DNA of 9,683 bases from Hadersleviella sp041745395 (GCA_041745395.1 JBGTIZ010000079.1:1-9683), one strand, 5' to 3'; numbered from the stretch's first letter, positions 1 to 6,415 are shown. Program-made: numbers and translations. Notes: generated from the letters alone by a model not told the origin.

Positions 1-35
1 CCCCCCCCCCAAAAAAACACCCTTATGACAGGCGA

Positions 36-50
36 GCCGCCGTAGGCGGC
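36..50. repeat. Small perfect hairpin at tip of the left inverted-repeat arm
   Basis: Six-base arms GCCGCC and GGCGGC flank a GTA loop. The right edge of the window ends inside the matching copy of this hairpin, so the contig appears to stop in a self-complementary, probably multicopy, sequence. No T-run follows directly, so it is a poor intrinsic terminator. Confidence 0.6.
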
Positions 51-102
51 GAGGTGTGCCGAGACAGGATTTTTTGTGTGAGTAATTTGTGACCAATACA
101 GA
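39..102 (+). repeat. Left arm of 64/65-bp inverted repeat at the window ends
   Basis: These 64 bases match the reverse complement of 9619-9683 at every position except one extra T in a T-run (6 here, 7 in the other copy). Identity stops abruptly after ...CAATACAGA in both copies, so this is likely the true edge of a dispersed repeat. The bases just inside are unrelated gene fragments in both cases: a headless antitoxin here, a gene tail on the right. It could be the end of an insertion sequence, a MITE-like element or another genomic repeat. No transposase is visible. The first 17 bases of the window are ten C then seven A, which may be a sequencing or assembly edge. Confidence 0.8.
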
Positions 103-346
103 TTGGACACGCATACAAGGTACACCCGTCGTTATTGAAACTTATGGCAAACCCATAGCCGCCTTGCTCTCTTATGATGAATACGAAGCCTACTGGCAAT
201 ACAAACAGAGCCGCCAAGCGCGATTCGCCCAGTTAAAACAAGCAGCCGAGCAAAATGCTGACTTCAATCAGCTAAGCGAAGACAAAGCCTTGGCCTTAGT
301 GGACGAAGAACGTCAGGCTATGTGGGATGAAGCACAGCAGAAATAA
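89..346 (+). pseudogene. Phd/YefM-type antitoxin lacking its N-terminus
   Basis: The 85-residue product begins at a GTG that lies inside the inverted repeat. Residues 11-36 carry the recognisable Phd/YefM stretch: GTPVVIE, then YGKPIAALLSYDEYE. Full-length members have about 25-30 more residues before this, forming the DNA-binding dimer domain; here only about ten unrelated-looking residues precede it, and a TAA sits two codons upstream. The charged C-terminal half (residues 45-85) would be the toxin-binding part. The next gene starts directly after the stop codon and is a PIN-type toxin, the usual partner. I read this as an antitoxin whose 5' end was lost where the repeat joins, although translation from the GTG is possible. 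The family call is firm; functional status is uncertain. Confidence 0.7.
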
Positions 347-520
347 ATGATGGTACGTGCGGTTATCAATACTAACCTCATTGTCAGCTACTTACTGACA
401 CAAAGTAGTACCACCTCACGCCTCATCTCCCATTGGGAACGGGGTGACTTTGTCTATTTGATTTCACCCATCATGCTGGCTGAATTACAGACAGTCATCC
501 AGCGTCCTCGCTTGCGATAA
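347..520 (+). pseudogene. Truncated PIN-domain toxin remnant (57 codons)
   Basis: An ATG directly abutting the antitoxin TAA opens a 57-residue frame with the PIN start pattern: AVINTN at residues 5-10, then a helix ending RLISHWERG, then a LISPIMLAEL strand-helix and QRPRL. Family toxins are RNases of about 130-140 residues that cut RNA with a cluster of four acidic residues. Two defects are visible. The first acidic residue, normally the D of the DTN motif, is Asn8 here. A TAA at 518-520 ends the frame at residue 57, before the later acidic residues. No continuation of a PIN domain is seen downstream in any frame. The toxin should therefore be inactive, consistent with the damaged antitoxin. 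The tandem arrangement is typical of a type II toxin-antitoxin pair. Confidence 0.75.
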
Positions 521-748
521 CAAATGGTAAGGGTTCAGCATCTCAGCCGGTCAGCACTTCAGCTTGTTTTTCTCGACACGATTTGGTCATATTCGAGCGG
601 TTGAGTGGCCTAAAAACAGGAAGCGAATCACCAAACAATCTGTTATTGAGCTGAACGCTTACCTTTGTTGTAAGGGAATTGGGCGTTTACGTTTCAAGTG
701 TCATGTGGCTTTTCTCTGGACGTGACCTATTTAGCCCAGCATCTTGAG
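521..748. other. Unexplained stretch without a recognisable gene
   Basis: I find no convincing gene here. One plus-strand frame stays open without a start codon for 64 codons (531-722, TGA at 723-725). It is rich in basic residues and resembles no family I can name. The segment is less GC-rich than the genes to its right and has no copy of the CACGGCCGTG palindrome. It may be decayed accessory DNA following the toxin remnant. No terminator for the wecA transcript that would run into it is evident. Confidence 0.4.
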
Positions 749-790
749 CCTTGCTCATTGTTTATTGCGCATTGTTTACTGCCTACCTGC
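749..790. repeat. Degenerate 7-base tandem repeat overlapping the 3' end of wecA
   Basis: Successive 7-base units read CCTTGCT, CATTGTT, TATTGCG, CATTGTT, TACTGCC and TACCTGC. All but the last fit N-(A/C)-(C/T)-TGNN, and CATTGTT recurs exactly 14 bases apart. The last units contain the wecA stop codon (783-785). It resembles the STRR heptamer arrays of cyanobacteria in form, not in sequence. Confidence 0.55.
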
Positions 791-1784
791 GGCTAAGCCA
801 GATGAACATGCCCAACACGGCCGTGGACAGCCCCACAAACAGCACCAGCTTCCAAAACCCCGGCGCGAAAATCGCCACCAGCCCCAGCACCAGCGACACC
901 ACATAATAGCCCAACACAATCCTCTGCGTCGGCCAGCCCGCATCCGCCAGCCGAAAATGCAAATGCCCCCTATCCCCCTGAAAGGGACTGCGCCCCTGCC
1001 GCACCCGGTCAAAAATTTGCCACGCCACATCAATAATGGGCACGGCCAGCACCAATAGAGCCGTGGCAATTTTGGCCGGGGCAATAATCGACATGGTAGC
1101 GAGGCTGTACCCCAAAAAATAAGCCCCCGCCGATCCCAAAAAAATTTTGGCGGGGGTAAAGTTGTAGGGCAAAAAGCCGAGCAGTGCTCCCGCCAGCGCG
1201 AGGGGAAACAGGGCGATGGTCGTTTGGCCGAGATTATAGCTGTGCCAGGCAAAGAGCAGGGCGGCGATGGTGCTGACCCCCGCCGCCAGCCCGTCGAGTC
1301 CGTCAAGCCAGTTCAGTGTGTTCATCATGCCGGCCACCCAGAAGAGGGTAAAAACGATGGCCACGGCCGTGGGCTGAACAATAATCAACTCCCCCGTCAG
1401 CGGATTGGTAAACCGCTCAATGAACACATCAAAGTAGATAGCCACGGCCGTGCCTAAAAACTGCACCGCAAACTGGCTCCACGCCGGTTGCTCCCAAAAA
1501 TCATCCAAAAAGCCCCCCACAACCACCACCAACCCGCCCAGCAAAATCCCCCGCAACAGCTTGGCGTCCTCCCCCGCAGGTGGGGCGAACCAGTAAATGG
1601 CGGCCATACCCACCAGAAACGCGCCGTAGACGGGCAGGCCGCCCAGCAGAGGCATCACACGGCCGTGTTTCCGTCGCCCGCCAGGATGCGCCACCACGCC
1701 CCAGCGCACCGACAACCACCGCGCCAGCGGCGTCAGCCCCAAGGCGACCAACAAAGCTAAGCCAAAAACGAGAAAATAAATCAT
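783..1784 (-). CDS. WecA/TagO-type undecaprenyl-phosphate GlcNAc-1-phosphate transferase family protein
   Basis: A 333-residue multi-pass membrane protein of the MraY/WecA family. Such enzymes transfer a sugar-1-phosphate from a UDP-sugar to undecaprenyl phosphate, the first lipid-linked step of cell-surface glycans. Visible motifs: HPGGRRKHGRVMPLLGG at 33-49 (cytosolic loop 1), the Mg-binding DD at 94-95, NTLNWLDGLDGLAAG at 155-169, YNFTPAKIFLGS at 207-218 and HLHFRL at 274-279. Long hydrophobic helices lie between them. Two positions depart from the usual pattern: the acidic residue of the (F/L)(M/L)GDxG motif is Ser218, and the second His of HxHH is Phe277. I chose ATG 1784 because the upstream TTG at 1805 falls in a tandem repeat; neither has a clear ribosome site. 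It follows upp by 74 bases on the same strand, probably as one transcript. Substrate sugar cannot be told. Confidence 0.85.
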   Translation of the reverse strand: MIYFLVFGLALLVALGLTPLARWLSVRWGVVAHPGGRRKHGRVMPLLGGLPVYGAFLVGMAAIYWFAPPAGEDAKLLRGILLGGLVVVVGGFLDDFWEQPAWSQFAVQFLGTAVAIYFDVFIERFTNPLTGELIIVQPTAVAIVFTLFWVAGMMNTLNWLDGLDGLAAGVSTIAALLFAWHSYNLGQTTIALFPLALAGALLGFLPYNFTPAKIFLGSAGAYFLGYSLATMSIIAPAKIATALLVLAVPIIDVAWQIFDRVRQGRSPFQGDRGHLHFRLADAGWPTQRIVLGYYVVSLVLGLVAIFAPGFWKLVLFVGLSTAVLGMFIWLSRR

Positions 1785-1791
1785 GGTGCGG

Positions 1792-1820
1792 GGTGCAAGG
1801 TGCAAGGTTCAAGGTACGAA
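1792..1820. repeat. 7-base tandem repeat upstream of wecA
   Basis: Units GGTGCAA, GGTGCAA, GGTTCAA and a last, 8-base GGTACGAA follow without gaps between upp and the wecA start. The partial GGTGCGG unit before them (1785-1791) touches the wecA ATG. Together with the tract at 749-790, wecA is bracketed by heptamer arrays of different sequence. The array replaces the place where a ribosome-binding site would be expected. Confidence 0.65.
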
Positions 1821-1858
1821 GTCAATTCTTCCTTCTTCCCTTTGCCCTCTTCCTTTTC

Positions 1859-2479
1859 TTAAAGCGTGCCAAACTGCCTGTCGCCCGCGTCACCGAGGCC
1901 GGGCACGATAAAGCCGATGTCATTGAGGTGGTCGTCAATGGCCGCCACATAAATATCCACATCAGGATGGGCTTTTTCGAGCGTCTTAATGCCTTCTGGG
2001 GCGGCGATGAGGGCTAAAAATTTAACGTGCGAGACGCCCCACTTTTTCACCAAATCCACCGTCGCCACGGCCGAGCCGCCTGTTGCCAACATCGGGTCAC
2101 ACACCAGACACAAATCGACCGTGGGCTGGTTGGGCAACTTGTTATAGTACCAGACGGGTTCCAGCGTTTCTTCGTCTCGATACATGCCGATGTGCCACAC
2201 CTGCATGGCAGGAATCATCTCCAGTAAGCCGTCTACCATGCCTAGCCCCGCCCGCAAAATGGGCACAAGTCCGATGCTGTTTTGCAGTTGTTTGCCCACG
2301 GCCGTGCCCATCGGCGTATCTACCTCAATGTCACTCAACGATAAATCCTGCGTTGCTTCATACCCCAGCATTAGCGATAGCTCCCGCACCAATTCCCGAA
2401 ACTGCTTCGGTTTGGTCTGCTTGTCGCGCAAAAGAGCCAACTTGTGCCGCGTCAGCGGATGTGATGATTCATAAACCAT
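1859..2479 (-). CDS. upp: Uracil phosphoribosyltransferase
   Basis: Makes UMP from uracil and PRPP in the cytosolic pyrimidine salvage pathway. The 206-residue length matches the family (about 208). Diagnostic segments are clear: LVPILRAGLGMVDGLLE at 71-87, the PRPP loop CDPMLATGGSA at 127-137, and the uracil-binding end GLGDAGDRQFGT at 194-205. ATG 2479 is preceded by AGGAGG at 2491-2496 (minus strand), 11 bases away, with a second purine run AAAGGA nearer. A good sigma-70-like promoter lies just beyond. The gene downstream on the same strand is the WecA-like transferase; upp also neighbours tagO/wecA-type genes in some Firmicutes, so the pairing may be conserved. Divergent from ruvB. All key residues appear present; it should be functional. 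Confidence 0.97.
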   Translation of the reverse strand: MVYESSHPLTRHKLALLRDKQTKPKQFRELVRELSLMLGYEATQDLSLSDIEVDTPMGTAVGKQLQNSIGLVPILRAGLGMVDGLLEMIPAMQVWHIGMYRDEETLEPVWYYNKLPNQPTVDLCLVCDPMLATGGSAVATVDLVKKWGVSHVKFLALIAAPEGIKTLEKAHPDVDIYVAAIDDHLNDIGFIVPGLGDAGDRQFGTL

Positions 2480-2520
2480 TGTTTTCCTTTCCTCCTAATT
2501 ATTGTGAGATGAACGGCCGC

Positions 2521-2549
2521 ATTTTACAGGAAGTTGGTCACTCTGTCAG
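2521..2549 (-). promoter_or_regulatory. Sigma-70-type promoter for upp (and probably wecA)
   Basis: On the minus strand, CTGACA (2549-2544) is followed by a 17-base spacer and TAAAAT (2526-2521), each five of six bases from consensus. This would start transcription near 2514, giving a leader of about 35 bases that contains the AGGAGG site at 2491-2496. Placement before upp fits well, but this is a motif match only. Confidence 0.55.
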
Positions 2550-2578
2550 TCCATCAGCCACTCCCACCCATTGGCAAA

Positions 2579-2598
2579 GCGTCGTATAATGGCGACGC
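2579..2598 (+). promoter_or_regulatory. Perfect -10 box of ruvB inside an inverted repeat
   Basis: TATAAT at 2585-2590 is a perfect -10 hexamer oriented toward ruvB. It is enclosed by GCGTCG (2579-2584) and CGACGC (2593-2598), a perfect 6-base inverted repeat spaced so that a bound dimeric regulator would cover the -10. No convincing -35 exists at the right distance (2562-2567 is TCCCAC), so the promoter may need an activator or be weak. Transcription would begin about 75 bases before the ruvB ATG. Confidence 0.4.
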
Positions 2599-2640
2599 AT
2601 TCCGCTAAGACCTTCAACCGTAGACGTGTAGCCATTAACC

Positions 2641-2668
2641 TGACACGTGACACTTGATACATGACACC
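2641..2668. repeat. 7-base tandem repeat in the ruvB leader
   Basis: Four adjoining units, TGACACG, TGACACT, TGATACA and TGACACC, end two bases before the ruvB start codon. The array takes the position of a Shine-Dalgarno site; no purine-rich site is visible. The unit differs from those around wecA. Confidence 0.7.
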
Positions 2669-2670
2669 CT

Positions 2671-3717
2671 ATGAGTGATAAACCAACCCCCAACCGCCAC
2701 ATCTCCCCCGAAAAAAAGAGCGACGACCTCGACAGCCTGCTTCGACCACAAAAATTAGAGCATTTCACGGGACAGGAGCGACTTAAAGCGAATCTAAGCA
2801 TCCTCATCGAAGCGGCGCGGCAACGCCAAGAGCCGCTCGACCATGTGCTGTTTCATGGCCCGCCCGGCCTCGGCAAAACCACCCTCTCCCATATCATCGC
2901 CAACGAGATGGAGGTCAATATCCGCATCACGGCCGGGCCAGCCATCGAGCGAGCGGGGGATTTGGCCGCTATTTTGACCAACTTACGAGCAGGCGACATC
3001 TTGTTCATTGATGAAGTCCATCGGCTGGGCCGCGCCGTCGAAGAGATTTTGTACCCCGCCATGGAAGATTTTGTACTGGACATCATCGTGGGCAAAGGGC
3101 CGGGTGCGAAAAATGTGCGCCTTAAACTGCCCCGTTTCACCGTTATTGGGGCGACCACGCGCCTAGCTCTGCTGACCGCTCCGCTCCGCGCCCGTTTTGG
3201 GGCACTGTATCGCATGGATTTTTATGAGCAAGCGGCGATTCAGCAAATCGTCGAGCGCGGGGCACGTATTCTAGAGGTGCAAATTGATGAAGCGGGAGCG
3301 CACGAAATTGCGCGGCGAGCGCGGGGCACGCCGCGTGTCGCTCTGCGCATGTTGCGCCGCGTGCGGGATTATGCCCAGGTGCGGGGCGAGGGGCATATTG
3401 ACCACGAGGCGGCCACGGCCGCGCTGGCTCTTTTAGAAATTGATGAACTTGGCCTAGACGACCTAGACCGCCGCGTTTTGCTGACCATCATCGAAAAATT
3501 TGAGGGTGGCCCTGTAGGACTAGACACCATTGGCGCGTCCATTAGCGAAGAGCCAGACACGATTATGGACGTGGTGGAGCCGTATTTACTGCAACTGGGT
3601 TTTATTACGCGCACGGCACGCGGCCGGGTGGCGACCAAACATGCGTATGCCCATTTAGGCGTGCCGCTCATGGTCAGACCAGAAGAAGAGTCACAGCAAG
3701 GTAGTTTGTTTTCATGA
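2671..3717 (+). CDS. ruvB: Holliday junction branch migration ATPase RuvB
   Basis: RuvB is the hexameric AAA+ motor that, with RuvA, drives branch migration of Holliday junctions in recombinational repair. The 348 residues show Walker A GPPGLGKT at 63-70, Walker B LFIDEVH at 111-117, sensor 1 GATTR at 160-164, the arginine-finger region PLRARFG at 171-177, and the sensor 2 helix RGTPRVALRMLRRVRDYAQ. The C-terminal winged-helix part includes FEGGPVGLDTIGASISEEPDTIMDVVEPYLLQ. ATG 2671 is fixed by an in-frame TGA three codons upstream, though no ribosome site is seen. The last codon overlaps the next gene by ATGA (3714-3717), so downstream translation is coupled. ruvB-queA linkage is common in bacteria; here a monooxygenase sits between them. 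The palindrome ACGGCCGT, frequent in neighbouring genes, is absent from ruvB. Intact. Confidence 0.98.
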   Translation: MSDKPTPNRHISPEKKSDDLDSLLRPQKLEHFTGQERLKANLSILIEAARQRQEPLDHVLFHGPPGLGKTTLSHIIANEMEVNIRITAGPAIERAGDLAAILTNLRAGDILFIDEVHRLGRAVEEILYPAMEDFVLDIIVGKGPGAKNVRLKLPRFTVIGATTRLALLTAPLRARFGALYRMDFYEQAAIQQIVERGARILEVQIDEAGAHEIARRARGTPRVALRMLRRVRDYAQVRGEGHIDHEAATAALALLEIDELGLDDLDRRVLLTIIEKFEGGPVGLDTIGASISEEPDTIMDVVEPYLLQLGFITRTARGRVATKHAYAHLGVPLMVRPEEESQQGSLFS

Positions 3718-4881
3718 CGACTGATACGGATACGGATAACCGAGTTCTGATTGCGGGTGGGGGCATTGGCGGCCTCTGTGCCGCGCTTGCTTTGCGGCGG
3801 GCAGGTCACGCCGCGCAGGTTCACATCTACGAACAAACGGCCGTGTTGGGGCGTGTGGGGGCAGGTCTGACCCTGTGGCCCAACGCCATGCGCGTCTTGG
3901 ATAGGTTGGGCGTGGGGCAAGAGGTGCGCCAGCGTGGGCACAAAATCACGGGGGGCGAGGTGCGGGATGACCACGGCCGTGTGCTCAATCAATCCGACCT
4001 CAAGCAAGTCGAACACAAGTTAAACCTGCCCACCATCGCCATTCATCGCGCCGACCTGCACGATATTTTGCAGAGTGCCCTCGAAAAGGTCGGCGGGGTG
4101 ACGCTCCATTTAGACCAGCGGGTAGAGCGATATAGCGAAGCTACCAATGGGCAGGGGCACGTCGTGGCGCATTTGGCGGATGGTTCCACGGCCGTGGGCG
4201 CGTATCTCATCGGGGCAGACGGCCTGAACTCGGCCGTGCGCCAGCAGATGAAACCCGAGGTTAAACTCCGCTACAGCGGCTATACAGCGTATCGCGGCCT
4301 CATCTACGCCGCCTCGCCCGCCGTTACCCAAGACACGAGCTTTGAAGCGTGGGGGCAGGGGCTACGCTTTGGCCTGATGCGGGTCAGCAAGCGGCAGTTA
4401 TACTGGTTTGCCACGCACAACACGCCGCCCGCCGTCCAGCGCGAGCCGTTTAGCAACAAAAAGCATCTGCAAAACCTGTTCGCCAATTGGTTTCACCCCG
4501 TGCCGTGGCTGATTGATGAAACCCCCGCCGAGGCGATTTTGCACAACGATATTTATGATTTTGTGCCGCAGAAGGGCTGGCACCACGGCCGTGTGGTTTT
4601 GCTAGGCGACGCCATTCATCCCACGACGCCTAACATGGGGCAGGGGGCGTGCATGGCGATTGAAAGCACGGCTGGCCGACACTTGGCCCGACTTCGCCGC
4701 CTACGAGGCGCGACGTGCCCCGCGCACCGCTGGCGTCACCACCCAAAGCTGGCGCATCGGCCGCATGGGGCAATGGGAAAACCCGCTCCTCTGCCGCCTG
4801 CGCAACAGTATCAGCCGCATTACCCCCGCCCGCACCCTCGAACGTTCTTTATTGTCCCTGTTGCAAAACGATACCCCATGA
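3714..4881 (+). pseudogene. Group A FAD-dependent monooxygenase, disrupted by a frameshifting deletion near 4660
   Basis: The N-terminal 317 residues are a normal aromatic-hydroxylase/zeaxanthin-epoxidase-like flavoprotein: FAD-binding GGGIGG at 15-20, VGAGLTLWPNAMRVLDRLG near 47, the middle GADGLNSAVR motif, and GDAIHPTTPNMGQGACMAIE ending at Glu317. Family members continue with D-A and a helix leading to YEARR. In this frame the sequence turns into low-quality, Arg/Pro/His-rich residues. The genuine C-terminus is in another frame from about 4660 to TGA 4879-4881: FAAYEARRAPRTA, then SWRIGRMGQWENPLL. Roughly eight codons of the expected linker are absent, so this is a deletion rather than a one-base error. 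A TTGAA lies at 4660-4664, where the frames meet. The gene begins within the ruvB stop (ATGA) and its proper end overlaps queA (ATGA), so it was a coupled operon member. Substrate unknown. Confidence 0.85.
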
Positions 4882-5993
4882 AAACATCCGACTTCGACTA
4901 CACCCTTCCCCCTGAACGCATTGCCCAGCATCCGCTCGAAAACCGGGACGAGAGCAAACTGCTCGTCTTACAGCGGGAAACGGGCGCAATCAACCATCGT
5001 CAGTTCAAAGATATTGTTGATTATGTCAACAAGGGCGATATTATCGTCGCCAATAACAGCCGCGTGATTCCCGCCCGCCTGCTGGGGCAAAAGGCGGCCA
5101 CGGGGGGCAAGGTGGAACTGCTCTTGCTCCGCGAGTTAGAGACAGAGGCGCAAGGCTGGCTGGTTTTGGCGGGGGGCAAACGGCTGACGGAGGGGGTGGA
5201 GATTGTGATTCATGATCACCACGGCCGTGTGACGGACATCATCGCTACGGTGACGGGGGTGCGTGAGGGGGCGCAACGGGAGGTCGTTTTTAATCAGGAC
5301 ACGGCCGTGTGGCTTCCCCAACTCGGCCATCTGCCCCTCCCCCCCTACATCCACGAAAAACTAGACAACCAAGAGCGATACCAAACCGTTTACTCCCGCC
5401 CCACAGGCTCCGCCGCCGCCCCTACCGCTGGCCTCCACTTCACCCCCGACCTCCTCTTCGCCCTGCGCGAAAAAGGCGTCCTCTTCGAGACCGTCACCCT
5501 CCACGTTGGCCTCGACACCTTTCAGCCCGTCACCGTCGATGAAATCATTGACCACACCATTCACAGCGAATGGGCTTCTCTCACCCCTTCAGCCGCCCAG
5601 CGCATCAACGAAGCTAAACTGGCGGGCGGACGCCTCATCGCCGTCGGCACAACCAGTATGCGCACCCTCGAAACCGCCGCCCTACGTTCGGCGGGCATCA
5701 CTGGCTCCCTGCAAGACATCACCGCCCGCGACATCTCTGGCGAAACCAGCGGCTTCTGCCCTTGGAAACCCGTTTCCGCTTTCGAGGGAGCCACCGACCT
5801 CTATATCTATCCAGGCTACAAATTCCGCGCTGTAGACGCCCTTATCACCAACTTTCACATCCCCCAATCCACCCTCATGATGCTTGTCTCCGCCTTCGCG
5901 GGTTACGACAACATCAAACAAGCTTACGCCGCCGCTCTCACCCACAACTACCGCTTCCTCTCTTTTGGCGACGCCATGCTCATCGGTCCATAG
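4878..5993 (+). CDS. queA: S-adenosylmethionine:tRNA ribosyltransferase-isomerase QueA
   Basis: QueA transfers and isomerises the ribosyl part of SAM onto 7-aminomethyl-7-deazaguanine at the tRNA wobble position, giving epoxyqueuosine. The 371 residues, slightly longer than the usual 340-356, start MKTSDFDYTLPPERIAQHP and contain the signatures NNSRVIPARLLG at 59-70, PLPPYI at 153-158, RYQTVYSRPTGSAAAPTAG from 167, HVGLDTFQPV at 209-218, AVGTTSMRTLE at 255-265 and TNFHIPQSTLMMLVSAFAG at 324-342, with YRF and GDAMLIG at the end. A modest insertion near 285-305 explains the extra length. ATG 4878 overlaps the monooxygenase TGA and has no clear ribosome site, so translation is probably coupled. 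The upstream deletion places the broken monooxygenase in frame with queA; some ribosomes could therefore make an N-terminally extended fusion. The native start is the one given here. Confidence 0.96.
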   Translation: MKTSDFDYTLPPERIAQHPLENRDESKLLVLQRETGAINHRQFKDIVDYVNKGDIIVANNSRVIPARLLGQKAATGGKVELLLLRELETEAQGWLVLAGGKRLTEGVEIVIHDHHGRVTDIIATVTGVREGAQREVVFNQDTAVWLPQLGHLPLPPYIHEKLDNQERYQTVYSRPTGSAAAPTAGLHFTPDLLFALREKGVLFETVTLHVGLDTFQPVTVDEIIDHTIHSEWASLTPSAAQRINEAKLAGGRLIAVGTTSMRTLETAALRSAGITGSLQDITARDISGETSGFCPWKPVSAFEGATDLYIYPGYKFRAVDALITNFHIPQSTLMMLVSAFAGYDNIKQAYAAALTHNYRFLSFGDAMLIGP

Positions 5994-6123
5994 TAACCGG
6001 TCGTGAGTAAACGATGCGTCTCCTTGGGCTGTCTTTGGGCACGTCATAATCCGCCTCAGGGCAAGTAAACCGCAAACCGCGTGTCAACTGTGGAACCATG
6101 CCTATTTTTCACGTCCAACTTTT

Positions 6124-6384
6124 TTATGCTTCAAACGGACTTTGCTCTAAAAAGAGGGCGACTTCTTCGGGGGTCGTAAATGGCTCGGTGATGCTCGTGC
6201 ATAAATAAACAGCTTGGTCAGCCGCATCCACCTTGGCCAGCCACCACAGGCTTCCTGCTTCTGTCGAGCGCACGGCCGCGCCAAACATCCCTTCACTTAT
6301 CAAGAGGGGGAATTGCCAAATGACCCACATGGACAATTGCTCGGGCGGAATAGGGGTGAATTTTTGCGGGTTTTGGTTGGTCAT
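6124..6384 (-). CDS. Small protein of unknown function
   Basis: An 86-residue protein I do not recognise. It is tryptophan-rich in two places (MWVIWQFPLL near the N-terminus and LWWLAKVD in the middle) with an acidic end, TTPEEVALFLEQSPFEA. There is no signal peptide or membrane helix; the composition suggests a small soluble alpha/beta fold. ATG 6384 is taken as the start, with GTG 6393 three codons upstream as an alternative; neither has a clear ribosome site. It follows the DapA-family gene by 22-31 bases on the same strand and probably shares its transcript. It converges on queA across about 130 bases in which I see no terminator hairpin. One near-match to the palindrome (ACGGCCGC) is present. 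Confidence 0.6.
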   Translation of the reverse strand: MTNQNPQKFTPIPPEQLSMWVIWQFPLLISEGMFGAAVRSTEAGSLWWLAKVDAADQAVYLCTSITEPFTTPEEVALFLEQSPFEA

Positions 6385-6415
6385 CGTCAGCACGAATTGT
6401 AGGGGCTAGAGTTGT

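Noticed and set aside
1..17. Poly-C then poly-A run at the window start
   Set aside because: Possibly a telomere-like or tail signal, but more likely a sequencing or assembly edge; absent from the right end, so not reported as a feature.
744..1058. Plus-strand frame of 104 codons opposite wecA
   Set aside because: Composition is His/Pro/Gln-rich, typical of antisense shadows, and the opposite strand carries clear WecA motifs.
1785..1805. TTG start giving wecA seven extra residues
   Set aside because: The TTG is part of the heptamer array and the added residues are repeat-encoded.
3369..4016. Minus-strand frame of 215 codons across the ruvB-monooxygenase junction
   Set aside because: It spans two genes with clear families on the plus strand and has Ser/Pro/Arg-rich shadow composition.
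3714..5993. A single 759-residue monooxygenase-QueA fusion protein
   Set aside because: The linker region is shadow sequence in the wrong frame, the real monooxygenase end is in another frame and overlaps the queA start by ATGA, and about eight conserved codons are missing. A damaged gene next to an intact queA explains it better.
5994..6123. Terminator between convergent queA and the small minus-strand gene
   Set aside because: No stable GC-rich hairpin with a T-run could be found by eye in this gap.
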